A stretch of 64,000 bases of DNA from Microbacterium sp. C5A9 (GTDB taxonomy: Bacteria > Actinomycetota > Actinomycetes > Actinomycetales > Microbacteriaceae): positions 248,001-312,000 of the forward strand of contig NZ_JABXGD010000004.1 of NCBI RefSeq assembly GCF_022627955.1, read 5' to 3'. Position 1 is the first letter of the stretch. The number at the start of each line of letters is the position of its first letter. The translations under genes and the position numbers were made by a program. Shown piece by piece: positions 1-7,794 of this stretch. Below the pieces are notes generated by a model. The model saw nothing but the letters and a program-made list of their open reading frames with translations. It was not told the origin of the DNA and searched no databases.

Positions 1-1764
1 GTCGCGCGTGCTGCAGCGGCTCCTGATCACGTCGCCTTCGAGGTCGCGGGAGCGGATGCCATCGCGCCCTGGCGCCCGATCACGACCCGGGAGTTCTCCG
101 ACCAGGTGCGTGCCCTCGCCAAGGGCTTCGTCGCTCAGGGCATCCAGGCCGGAGACCCGATCGCCATCATGGCGCCGACCCGCTACGAGTGGGCCGTCGC
201 CGACCTGGCCGCCTGGTTCGCCGGCGCCGTCGTCGTGCCGATCTACGAGACCTCCTCGCCCTCGCAGGTGGACGCGATCATCGCGGACGCCGGAGTGCGG
301 CTCGCGATCGGCGGCACCGCAGAGCACGTGGCGCTGCTCGCGGCGGCGCTCGCGCAGACAGACGACGAGACCTTCGGCGCATGGAGCATGGATGCCGCGG
401 CATCCGGCACCCTCCCCGAGCTCGTCTCGCGCGGCGTCGCCGTGACCGACGAGGCGCTCGAGGCCCGCCGGACGCTCGCCACCCAGGACGACCCCGCCAC
501 GATCGTCTACACCTCGGGCACCACGGGCGAGCCCAAGGGCGTCGTGCTCACGCACCGGAACTTCCTCGGTCAGGTGCTCAACATCGCCGCCGCCTACCGC
601 GAGATCGTGAACGAGAACGGCAACACCGTCATCTTCCTGCCGCTCGCGCATGTGCTGGCGCGCGGGCTGCAGCTGATCTGCCTGGCGAGCGGCATGCGCA
701 TCGCGCACCTCTCCGACCCGTCGACGGTGGTCGCCACGCTCGACACGCTGCGCCCGACGTTCCTGGTCGTGGTGCCGCGCGTGCTGCAGAAGATCAAGGC
801 GGCGGCCGCAGACAAGGCCGCAGACAAGCACCTCTCGGGCGTGTGGGCGAAGGCCGTCTCGACGGCCCTCGCCTGGGGCCGCCGAGAAGAGAAGATCGAC
901 GCCGGCCGACGCATCTCGAAGGACCTCGGCCTCACGCTGCGCCACCGCTTCTTCGACGCACTCTTCTACCGCCGCCTCCGCACCGTGATGGGCGGACGCG
1001 TCGGCTACATCCTGTCGGGCGGGGCCGCGCTCGACGCGGACCTGTCTCTCTTCTTCCGCGGCATCGGCGTTCCCGTCATCGAGGGCTACGGACTCACCGA
1101 GACGACCGCGCCGCTCACGGGCAACCTGCCCGGCCGCATCGCCTCGGGAACCGTCGGCTCGCCGCTGCCCGGCCTGACAGTGCGCATCAGCGACGAGGGC
1201 GAGGTGCTGGCCCGCGGGGTCGGCGTCTTCGGCGGCTACCGCAACCCGGCCCACGACGAGGGCGCCTTCGTCGACGGCTTCTTCCGCACCGGCGATCTGG
1301 GGCGCCTCGACGAGCGAGGCAGGCTGATCCTCGAGGGCCGACTCAAGGACGTGATCGTGACGTCGAACGGCAAGACGATCGTGCCGACCCGCTGGGAGAG
1401 CGCCGTCGAAGCCGACGCGCTCGTCTCGCACGCGGTGATGGTGGGCGAGGGTAAGCCCTACCTCTCGGCCCTCCTCGTCCTCGACCCGGAGCAGACCGAG
1501 GCGTGGGCCGCGGCGCAGGGCACCGTCATCCCGCCGATCGCCCAGCCCGACATCCGCGAGGTGACCGATCCGGCCCTTCGCGCTCACCTGCAGCGCGCCG
1601 TCGACGCCGCCAACGCGCTCGTGGCGCGCAGCGAGCAGGTCCGTCGCTTCAGCGTGGTGTTCGCCGACCTCGAAGACCGCGGCCTGGTCACGCCCACCAT
1701 GAAGCTCAAGCGGAGCGTCGTGCTCGATCGCGCGGCCGTCACCGTCGAAGACCTCTACCTCTGA
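1..1764 (+). CDS. fadD: Long-chain acyl-CoA synthetase, FadD15-like (5' end cut by window)
   Basis: This gene encodes an AMP-forming fatty acid-CoA ligase, which activates fatty acids with ATP and CoA. The frame is open from base 1, so the true start lies outside the window and about 588 residues are visible. An internal GTG at 106 is not needed as a start. Visible signatures are the adenylation P-loop (YTSGTTGEPKG), the A5 motif GYGLTETTAP, and the FRTGDLG and GRLKDVIVTSNGKTI motifs near the C-terminus, which include the catalytic lysine region. It sits 17 bases upstream of a DUF1295 gene on the same strand. The family assignment is sure. The exact chain-length preference cannot be read from sequence. 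Confidence 0.93.
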   Translation, partial: VARAAAAPDHVAFEVAGADAIAPWRPITTREFSDQVRALAKGFVAQGIQAGDPIAIMAPTRYEWAVADLAAWFAGAVVVPIYETSSPSQVDAIIADAGVRLAIGGTAEHVALLAAALAQTDDETFGAWSMDAAASGTLPELVSRGVAVTDEALEARRTLATQDDPATIVYTSGTTGEPKGVVLTHRNFLGQVLNIAAAYREIVNENGNTVIFLPLAHVLARGLQLICLASGMRIAHLSDPSTVVATLDTLRPTFLVVVPRVLQKIKAAAADKAADKHLSGVWAKAVSTALAWGRREEKIDAGRRISKDLGLTLRHRFFDALFYRRLRTVMGGRVGYILSGGAALDADLSLFFRGIGVPVIEGYGLTETTAPLTGNLPGRIASGTVGSPLPGLTVRISDEGEVLARGVGVFGGYRNPAHDEGAFVDGFFRTGDLGRLDERGRLILEGRLKDVIVTSNGKTIVPTRWESAVEADALVSHAVMVGEGKPYLSALLVLDPEQTEAWAAAQGTVIPPIAQPDIREVTDPALRAHLQRAVDAANALVARSEQVRRFSVVFADLEDRGLVTPTMKLKRSVVLDRAAVTVEDLYL

Positions 1765-1781
1765 GAACCGGAAAGAACAGC

Positions 1782-2705
1782 ATGTCCTCCCCCACCCCCA
1801 CCAACGCCAAGTCCTCGCGGTCCTCGCTGATCGCGATCATCGTCGCCCTCGCCATCGGCGCGCTCGTCGCCGTCGCCGGCAGCCAGGGAGGCGCGACGCT
1901 GGGCGGAATCCCCCTGTTCGCGCTCGCGGTCGCCGCGGCCTACGCGATCCAGATCATCGCGTTCATCCCGGCGATGATCCTGCGCACCGAGAGGTTCTTC
2001 GACCTCACCGGCAGCCTCACCTTCTTCGTCATCTCGGCGGCGCTCGTGCTGCTGACGCCCATGCCCGACGCGCGCAGCTGGATCCTCGCGGCGATGGTGA
2101 TGCTGTGGGCGGTGCGCCTCGGGTCGTTCCTGGCGATGCGCGTGCACAAGGCCGGGTCCGACGGCCGGTTCGACGAGATCAAGGGATCGCCCGTGCGCTT
2201 CCTGCAGGTGTGGGTGATCCAGGGTGCGTGGGTGTCGATCACGGCAGCCGCGGCCTGGATCGCGATCAGCACGGATGCCGGTGCGCGGCAGCCCCTCACC
2301 TGGCTCACCGTCGTCGGGATCGTCGTGTGGGTGCTCGGCATGGTGATCGAGATCGTCGCCGACGCGCAGAAGTCGGCCTTCCGCGCCGACCCGCGCAACA
2401 AGGACGAGTTCATCCGCACCGGGCTGTGGTCGCGCTCGCGTCACCCCAACTACTTCGGCGAGATCGTGATCTGGGTCGGCGTGTTCCTCACGGCCGCTCC
2501 CGTGCTCGTCGGCTGGCAGTGGGTCGCGCTGCTCTCGCCGCTGTTCGTGATCCTGCTGCTCACGCGCGTCAGCGGCATCCCGCTGCTCGAGGCCCGGGCC
2601 GAGAAGAAGTGGGGCGACCGCGCCGACTACGTCGCCTACCGCGAGAGCACGCCGTCGCTGATCCCGCGGCTCACCCGCCCGACGGTGCGGGAGACCGCGG
2701 CGTAG
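1782..2705 (+). CDS. DUF1295 / steroid 5-alpha-reductase-type membrane protein
   Basis: The product is a polytopic inner-membrane protein of 307 residues with about seven hydrophobic segments. Near residues 206-225 it carries the family hallmark, RTGLWSRSRHPNYFGE, typical of DUF1295 and isoprenylcysteine methyltransferase-like reductases. Such proteins are predicted NAD(P)H-dependent reductases of lipid or isoprenoid double bonds, but most have no proven substrate. The ATG at 1782 follows a GGAAAGAA ribosome site. Continuation upstream in frame to 1503 would overlap the preceding gene and is not credible. The 3' end overlaps the convergent DUF4862-like gene by 35 bases. Confidence 0.85.
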   Translation: MSSPTPTNAKSSRSSLIAIIVALAIGALVAVAGSQGGATLGGIPLFALAVAAAYAIQIIAFIPAMILRTERFFDLTGSLTFFVISAALVLLTPMPDARSWILAAMVMLWAVRLGSFLAMRVHKAGSDGRFDEIKGSPVRFLQVWVIQGAWVSITAAAAWIAISTDAGARQPLTWLTVVGIVVWVLGMVIEIVADAQKSAFRADPRNKDEFIRTGLWSRSRHPNYFGEIVIWVGVFLTAAPVLVGWQWVALLSPLFVILLLTRVSGIPLLEARAEKKWGDRADYVAYRESTPSLIPRLTRPTVRETAA

Positions 2706-3633
2706 GAGCCGACCGCACGGCGTCGAGGTTGTCCGCGACGGTCCCGACGAGGTCGCGGACCGTGCGGTCCTGCGGGCGCCTGCTCACCTTCAGCCCGATG
2801 CGCTCCAGCGGCCCGGCGGCCGAGATCGCGGCCGCGACGTGCTCGGCGTCCAGCAGCGATCCCGACCGGGGATCCGCCGCGGCGAGCGGCAGATGCCCGT
2901 CCGACCACGCCGCGCCGTAGGGGCCGTCGACCGCCGCGGACCCAGAGAAGGTCAGCCCGGCGAGCAGCGCCGTGGCGGCGGCGTCGGCGATCTGGTCGGT
3001 CACCGCGTCGGCATCGCGCGTCTCGATCACGGACCGCCCCCAGTTGAGCCAGAGCTGCACGGGCGCATCGGCATCGCGGATCGCCGCGATCTCAGCGGCG
3101 AGGGGCAGGAAGCCCTTCTCCCAGGGATGAGTCGGCACCGCCGCGTCGCAGTGCTCGATCACGAGCTGCGCGCCCGACCAGTCCCACGCGGAGATCTCGG
3201 CGAGAGACGCGGCGAGCGCCGACCGATCGCCTCGCCCCTGCGGCGCGGTGTGCAGGGCGACGATCGTCACGGAGGCATCGCTGTCGCTGTCGATCCGCCG
3301 CACGTCATCGGCCAGCGCGCGGAGATCGGCGAGGGCGGCGCGACGTCCGTCGTCATCCGGAGAGGCGATCCCGTGACGCGCATCGGCACCGCACCTCTTC
3401 ATCACCCACGGCAGCGCGGTCACCGCGAGTTCGGCACCGGCCGGCACGTGCCTCAGGAACCAGGCGGGATCGTGCGGATGGATGCCACCCAGCCATGGCA
3501 CCTCCAGACCCGCGACTCCGGGAAGCGCGCAGAGGGCCGGCAGGAGTTCGGCCTCCAGGGCGGGGTCCCATGTCGTGTGCGCGGGCGAGATCGCGTAGGA
3601 GCTGACGAGCACCGGCGGAAGCGACCGGGTCAT
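2671..3633 (-). CDS. DUF4862-like protein, last gene of the sialic acid operon
   Basis: This protein of 320 residues most resembles the uncharacterised DUF4862 family by its opening (SSYAISP), the GLEVPWLGG segment and the later LVIEHCDA, LWLNWGRS and SDGHLP motifs. Alternating beta-strand-like and helical stretches with conserved E, H and W suggest a TIM-barrel fold like the xylose isomerase / AP endonuclease superfamily (inference). The ATG at 3633 overlaps the nagB stop by four bases, so it is translationally coupled to amino sugar catabolism. Its reaction is unknown. A role in the sugar phosphate or acetyl steps of sialic acid breakdown is plausible, since no nagA occurs nearby. The 3' end overlaps the convergent DUF1295 gene. 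Confidence 0.62.
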   Translation of the reverse strand: MTRSLPPVLVSSYAISPAHTTWDPALEAELLPALCALPGVAGLEVPWLGGIHPHDPAWFLRHVPAGAELAVTALPWVMKRCGADARHGIASPDDDGRRAALADLRALADDVRRIDSDSDASVTIVALHTAPQGRGDRSALAASLAEISAWDWSGAQLVIEHCDAAVPTHPWEKGFLPLAAEIAAIRDADAPVQLWLNWGRSVIETRDADAVTDQIADAAATALLAGLTFSGSAAVDGPYGAAWSDGHLPLAAADPRSGSLLDAEHVAAAISAAGPLERIGLKVSRRPQDRTVRDLVGTVADNLDAVRSAPTPRSPAPSGG

Positions 3634-4406
3634 GACACGAGGTGACGATGGGTCCGGGTGTCGCGGTAGTAGTCGGCGAGCTCGAGCGACGACGCGGCCG
3701 CCTCGTCGACGAGCACCATGACGCGACGGTGGTGCTGGAGCACCGTCGCCGGCCACCGGGCGGAGACCGCCCCTTCGACGAGCTGCGCGACGGCCTCGGC
3801 TTTGGCGTCGCCGGTGGCGACGAGCACGATCCGTCGCGCCTCCATGATCGTGCCCAGCCCCTGGGTGAGGCAGTGCCGGGGAACCGTGTCGACATCGCCG
3901 TCGAAGAACCGGGCGTTGTCCTCCCGAGTCTGCGCGGTGAGGGTCTTCACCCGCGTCCGCGATGCCAGCGACGAGCCCGGCTCGTTGAACGCGATGTGCC
4001 CGTCGGTGCCGATGCCGAGGATCTGCAGGTCGACACCGCCCGCCGCGCGGATCGCCTCCTCGTAGTCCGCGCATGCCGCATCGAGGTCGTCGGCATCACC
4101 GTCCGGTCCGAGCACCGCGCCGGGGGCGAAGTCGACGCGGGAGACGAAGTCCTGATCGATCACCGTGCTGTAGCGGCACGGATGCCCGGGCGCCAGTCCG
4201 ACGTACTCGTCGAGCATGAAGCCGCGGGCACGGGCCAGCGAGAGCCGCCCCTGCGCGACGCGCGCAGCGACGGCGTCGTAGATGCGCAGCGGGCTGGACC
4301 CCGTCGCGAGGCCGAGCACGGCATCCGGTCGGGCGGCGAACAGCGTCGCGATCTCGTCGGCGACGATCTCGCCCAGTTCGTCTTCGGGTGCGATGACGAC
4401 GTCCAT
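3630..4406 (-). CDS. nagB: Glucosamine-6-phosphate deaminase
   Basis: NagB converts glucosamine-6-phosphate to fructose-6-phosphate and ammonia, the final step that feeds amino sugars into glycolysis. The 258-residue length fits the family. Visible motifs are GLATGSSPLRIYDA (phosphate binding, near residue 34), FMLDEYVGL with the catalytic Asp/Glu pair, and GIGTDGHIAFNEPGSS. The ATG at 4406 has a GAGGAG ribosome site and overlaps the nanE stop (1 base); a longer upstream extension lacks family similarity. In this operon it follows NanE, although the deacetylase that would link their products is not in the window. Confidence 0.95.
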   Translation of the reverse strand: MDVVIAPEDELGEIVADEIATLFAARPDAVLGLATGSSPLRIYDAVAARVAQGRLSLARARGFMLDEYVGLAPGHPCRYSTVIDQDFVSRVDFAPGAVLGPDGDADDLDAACADYEEAIRAAGGVDLQILGIGTDGHIAFNEPGSSLASRTRVKTLTAQTREDNARFFDGDVDTVPRHCLTQGLGTIMEARRIVLVATGDAKAEAVAQLVEGAVSARWPATVLQHHRRVMVLVDEAAASSLELADYYRDTRTHRHLVS

Positions 4407-5089
4407 CAGTTCTCCTCGGTCAGGGCGGCGACGAACCACGACGTGATGGTCGCGGGGTGGGTGATCGCGGTGCCGACGCACACCGCGAAGGCCCCCGTGG
4501 CGGCCGCGGCGGCCGCATGGGCGGGGGTGTGGATCCGGCCCTCCGCGATGATCGGAAGGGTGCAGTGACGGGCCAGCAGCCCGATCAGCTCGAGATCCGG
4601 ACCGGCGGTCTTCGGGCGCTCGGAGGTGTAGCCGGCGAGCGTGGTTCCCAGGATGTCCGCTCCGGCCGCCTCGGCGGCGAGCGCGTCGTCGAGCGAACCG
4701 CAGTCCGCCATGATCAGCGCATCCGTGTGGCGACGGATTCCCGCGACCGTCTGCGCCAGGCTCAGCCCGTCGGGCCGGGGCCTGCGCGTGCCGTCGATCG
4801 CGATGACGTCGGCGCCCGCATCGGCGACGGCCTTCGCGTGCTCGAGGGTGGGCGTGATGAAGACGTCGCCGTCACCGTCCTTCCACAGGCCGATCACGGG
4901 CACGGGGAGGTCGGCCACCGCCGCGATGTCGTCGACGCCCTGGACGCGGATGCCGGCGGCTCCGCCGACGAGCGCGGCCTGCGCGATCTGCGCCATGGTG
5001 CGGGGGTCGCGCATCGCCTCTCCCGGGTAGGCCTGGCAGGACACGACGAGCCCGGCTCGCAGGGACTCGAGGATGTCGGTGGATGTCAT
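4406..5089 (-). CDS. nanE: N-acetylmannosamine-6-phosphate 2-epimerase
   Basis: NanE interconverts ManNAc-6-P and GlcNAc-6-P in sialic acid catabolism. The 227-residue protein is a TIM barrel with the NanE signatures LVVSCQAYPGEAMRD at the N-terminus, the GAAGIRVQG region, IDGTRRPRPDG, MADCGSLDDALAAEAAGADILGT (given here only as two anchor words, ADCGS and GADILGT) and IAEGRIHTP near the phosphate site. The ATG at 5089 has a strong GGAGGG ribosome site and overlaps the kinase gene stop by four bases. The frame upstream of 5089 is open but has no family similarity. Confidence 0.95.
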   Translation of the reverse strand: MTSTDILESLRAGLVVSCQAYPGEAMRDPRTMAQIAQAALVGGAAGIRVQGVDDIAAVADLPVPVIGLWKDGDGDVFITPTLEHAKAVADAGADVIAIDGTRRPRPDGLSLAQTVAGIRRHTDALIMADCGSLDDALAAEAAGADILGTTLAGYTSERPKTAGPDLELIGLLARHCTLPIIAEGRIHTPAHAAAAAATGAFAVCVGTAITHPATITSWFVAALTEEN

Positions 5090-6030
5090 CTCGCCCTCCA
5101 GGCGGAAGCTGCGGCGCCGCGGAGCGGCGCCTCGTCGCCGAGCACGCCCGGCAGGATCGGGGTGGACTGGAGCCGATCGATGGCGTCGGCGGCGAACGCG
5201 CGGCGCATCGGCTCCCACCACGCGTCGCCGATGTTCGGCACGCCGCCGGTGATCACGATGCGCTCGGGGTCGATCAGGGTGGCGGCCCCGGCGAGCGCAC
5301 GACCGACGGCGGATGCCGAATCGGCGAGAGCGCGCCGGGCCAGAGGGTCGCCGGTCTCCGCGGCGGCGGCGACACCTCGGGCGTCGCGCACGGCGGGGTC
5401 TCCGCCGAGGTGCAGGAAGTGGCGGTGCATCCCGATGCCCGAGCCGACGGCCTCGAGATGGCCCCGACGTCCGCACGGACACCGCAGGTGCTCTGCCCCG
5501 GGCGTCGGCATGTGGGCGATCTCGCCCGCGACGTGGTGCGCCCCGCGGACGGCCTCGCCGCCGAGCATCACCCCTGCGCCGACACCCGTGCCGACCGCGA
5601 CGATCAGCGCGCTCGAGGCGCCGGCTGCCGCGCCGTGGCGGAACTCTCCCGCCGCGTGGGCGTCGACATCGTTCTGCACCACGACCGGCGCGTGCGCGTC
5701 GACGAGCGCGCCCAGGGCACGCCGCACCTCGTCGGCGAGTGGGGTCCCCGGCCAGTCGGCGAACGTGTCCGTCGCCGAGACGATCGTGCCGGTGGAGACG
5801 TCCACGACGCCCGCCGTCCCGATGCCCACGCCCGCGAGAGGCCGTGCGCCCGAGGGGAGCAGCCGCCGTGCGAGCCCGATCACGGTGGCGACGACGGCCG
5901 CGGGCCCGAGGGCCGCAGGCGTCGGCGCGGATTCCACGCGCAGCAGCACGTCGTCGCGGTCGGCGAGCGCGACCGCCGTCTTCGTGCCGCCGATGTCGAC
6001 CGCCAGGACGACGTCGTTCTCGGCGATCAT
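5086..6030 (-). CDS. nanK: ROK-family kinase, probable N-acetylmannosamine kinase
   Basis: This 314-residue sugar kinase belongs to the ROK family. It has the N-terminal ATP-binding DIGGTKT motif, the GIGTAG and GTGVGAG glycine motifs, the catalytic QNDVDAHA segment, and a zinc-binding motif of the form CPCGRRGHLE, in which the usual third cysteine is a histidine (a variant I believe also occurs in actinobacterial ROK kinases). Placement between nanA and nanE with 1- and 4-base overlaps points to ManNAc phosphorylation rather than glucose. Substrate is inferred from context, since ROK sequences alone do not separate glucokinase, NagK and NanK. Confidence 0.87.
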   Translation of the reverse strand: MIAENDVVLAVDIGGTKTAVALADRDDVLLRVESAPTPAALGPAAVVATVIGLARRLLPSGARPLAGVGIGTAGVVDVSTGTIVSATDTFADWPGTPLADEVRRALGALVDAHAPVVVQNDVDAHAAGEFRHGAAAGASSALIVAVGTGVGAGVMLGGEAVRGAHHVAGEIAHMPTPGAEHLRCPCGRRGHLEAVGSGIGMHRHFLHLGGDPAVRDARGVAAAAETGDPLARRALADSASAVGRALAGAATLIDPERIVITGGVPNIGDAWWEPMRRAFAADAIDRLQSTPILPGVLGDEAPLRGAAASAWRAR

Positions 6031-6977
6031 CAGGCGACGGAGACGGGAAGGATCCCCTGCTCGGAGAGGATGCTCCGGATGCGCGCGACCGTGTCGGCGT
6101 CGAGGGACTGCACGGTCACGGCCATGGTCGGATGGTCGATGATGCCGCGCGCGTGCATCGCCGCCTTGAAGGCGCCGACACCGGTGGCGTCACCCGACAG
6201 CCCGCTCGGCTGGAACACGATGTCGAACAGACGGTTGATGCGCTCCTGCTCGGTGCGCGCCGCATTCCAGTCGCCGTTCGCGGCGGCATCCCACAGCCGC
6301 ACGTATCCCTCGGCCTCGACGTTCGCGAAGCCCGGCACCACTCCGTCGGCGCCGGCCAGAGCCATGGCGTCGACCACGAGCTCGTGTCCGGTGAGCAGCT
6401 GGAGCGGCCGACCGGCCGCGACGTTGGCCGCGATCAGGCGGCGGAACGAGACGTCGTCTCCCGACGAGTCCTTGACGCCGTGGATGACGCCTTCCGTGCC
6501 GAGCTGCACGAGCATGTCGATGCCGAGCTTCGAATGCACGCGGACAGGCACGTCGTAGGCCCACAGCGGCACGTCGATGGCCGCGGCGATCATGCGGAAG
6601 TGCTCAGCCACCTCGGTGACGGAGTTGAGCGTGTAGAGCGGTGCCGTCGTGACGATCGCCTGCGCCCCGGCGTCGACGAGGCGACGGGCCGTGGCGATGA
6701 TGCGGGGTGCCGTCAGCTCGATCGCTCCGGCGATGATCGGCACCCGACCGGCGGCGGCGCGCACGATCGTGGTGAGCAGTTCGACGCGTTGGTCGTCGGT
6801 GAAGTAGGCCGTCTCGCCGGTGGATCCCAGCGCGAACAGCCCGGACACGCCCTCGTCGATCAGACGCTCGACGAGCCGCTCGAGCGAGGTGTGGTCGATC
6901 GTGCCGTCGGGCAGCAGAGGTGTGGCTACGGGCGGGACGACGCCGGCGAAGGTGGGGAGGGAGGGGGCAGCAGACAT
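6030..6977 (-). CDS. nanA: N-acetylneuraminate lyase, DapA/NanA family
   Basis: This 315-residue class I aldolase should cleave sialic acid to ManNAc and pyruvate. It shows the pyruvate-binding GSTGET motif (residues 51-56), the tyrosine of the YDVP motif (Y141) and the Schiff-base lysine in GVKDSSGD (K169). The DHDPS/NanA superfamily is certain. NanA is chosen over other members because nanK, nanE and nagB follow directly. The ATG at 6977 overlaps nothing upstream and lies 16 bases after the transporter ATPase stop. The first 15 residues are proline-rich and precede the barrel. Confidence 0.87.
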   Translation of the reverse strand: MSAAPSLPTFAGVVPPVATPLLPDGTIDHTSLERLVERLIDEGVSGLFALGSTGETAYFTDDQRVELLTTIVRAAAGRVPIIAGAIELTAPRIIATARRLVDAGAQAIVTTAPLYTLNSVTEVAEHFRMIAAAIDVPLWAYDVPVRVHSKLGIDMLVQLGTEGVIHGVKDSSGDDVSFRRLIAANVAAGRPLQLLTGHELVVDAMALAGADGVVPGFANVEAEGYVRLWDAAANGDWNAARTEQERINRLFDIVFQPSGLSGDATGVGAFKAAMHARGIIDHPTMAVTVQSLDADTVARIRSILSEQGILPVSVA

Positions 6978-6993
6978 GGTGGTTCCGGTCGTT

Positions 6994-7794
6994 TCAGTCG
7001 GTGGTCTCGAGCAGTGAGGGTGCCGCCCCGAGGAGCGTGCGGGTGTAGTCGTCCGCCGGTGCGTCGAACACGCGGGCCGCGTCGCCGAACTCGACGACCC
7101 TGCCCTTGTTCATCACGGCGATCTCGTCGGAGAGGTAGCGGACGGTCTGGATGTCGTGCGAGATGAAGACCATCCCGAGCCCCAGCTGCTCCTTGAGGTC
7201 GGTGAGCAGGTTGAGGATCTGCGCCCGCACCGACACGTCGAGCGCCGAGGTGGGCTCGTCCGCGACGATGACCTGCGGGTCGAGCACGAGGGCGCGAGCG
7301 ATCGCCACGCGCTGTCGCTGACCGCCGGAGAGCTGGCTCGGGAGGGCGTCCAATGCGGAGGCCGGGAGTCCGACCAGGCCGATCAGGTCGCGGACCTTGC
7401 GCGCTCGCGTCGACGGGCTTCCGAGGCGGTGCACCTGGAGCGGATCGAGCAGGGCGTCGCGCACCGTCATCCGCGCGTTGAGCGCGGTCGCCGGGTCCTG
7501 GAAGACGACGGAGAGGATGCGCCCGAGTCGCCGGCGCACCGCCGGTGTGAACGAGGTGACGGGTTCGCCGCCGAACACGACCTGGCCGCTCGTGGGCTTC
7601 TCGAGCCCGACGAGCACCTTCGCCGAGGTCGACTTGCCCGAGCCGGACTCGCCCACGATGCCCAGCGTCTGACCCCGCCGCACGGTGAGGGAGACGCCGG
7701 CGAGGGCATCGACGTGCTGGGGACGGAAGAGCGTCGAGGCGCGGGTCTTGTAGCGGACGTGGACGTCCTTCAGCTCGATGACGGGTTCGCTCAT
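6994..7794 (-). CDS. Peptide-type ABC transporter ATPase (DppF/OppF class), sialic acid importer
   Basis: This 266-residue ATPase is the second nucleotide-binding subunit of the importer encoded by this operon. It has Walker A GESGSGKS, the Q-loop VVFQDP, the signature LSGGQRQR, Walker B VIVADEPTSALD and the H-loop SHD. The C-terminal tail with DYTRTLLGA is typical of the oligopeptide class. The ATG at 7794 overlaps the fused permease-ATPase stop by four bases. Oligopeptide-class transporters dedicated to sialic acid are known in other bacteria; that use here is inferred from the nan genes downstream. Confidence 0.93.
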   Translation of the reverse strand: MSEPVIELKDVHVRYKTRASTLFRPQHVDALAGVSLTVRRGQTLGIVGESGSGKSTSAKVLVGLEKPTSGQVVFGGEPVTSFTPAVRRRLGRILSVVFQDPATALNARMTVRDALLDPLQVHRLGSPSTRARKVRDLIGLVGLPASALDALPSQLSGGQRQRVAIARALVLDPQVIVADEPTSALDVSVRAQILNLLTDLKEQLGLGMVFISHDIQTVRYLSDEIAVMNKGRVVEFGDAARVFDAPADDYTRTLLGAAPSLLETTD

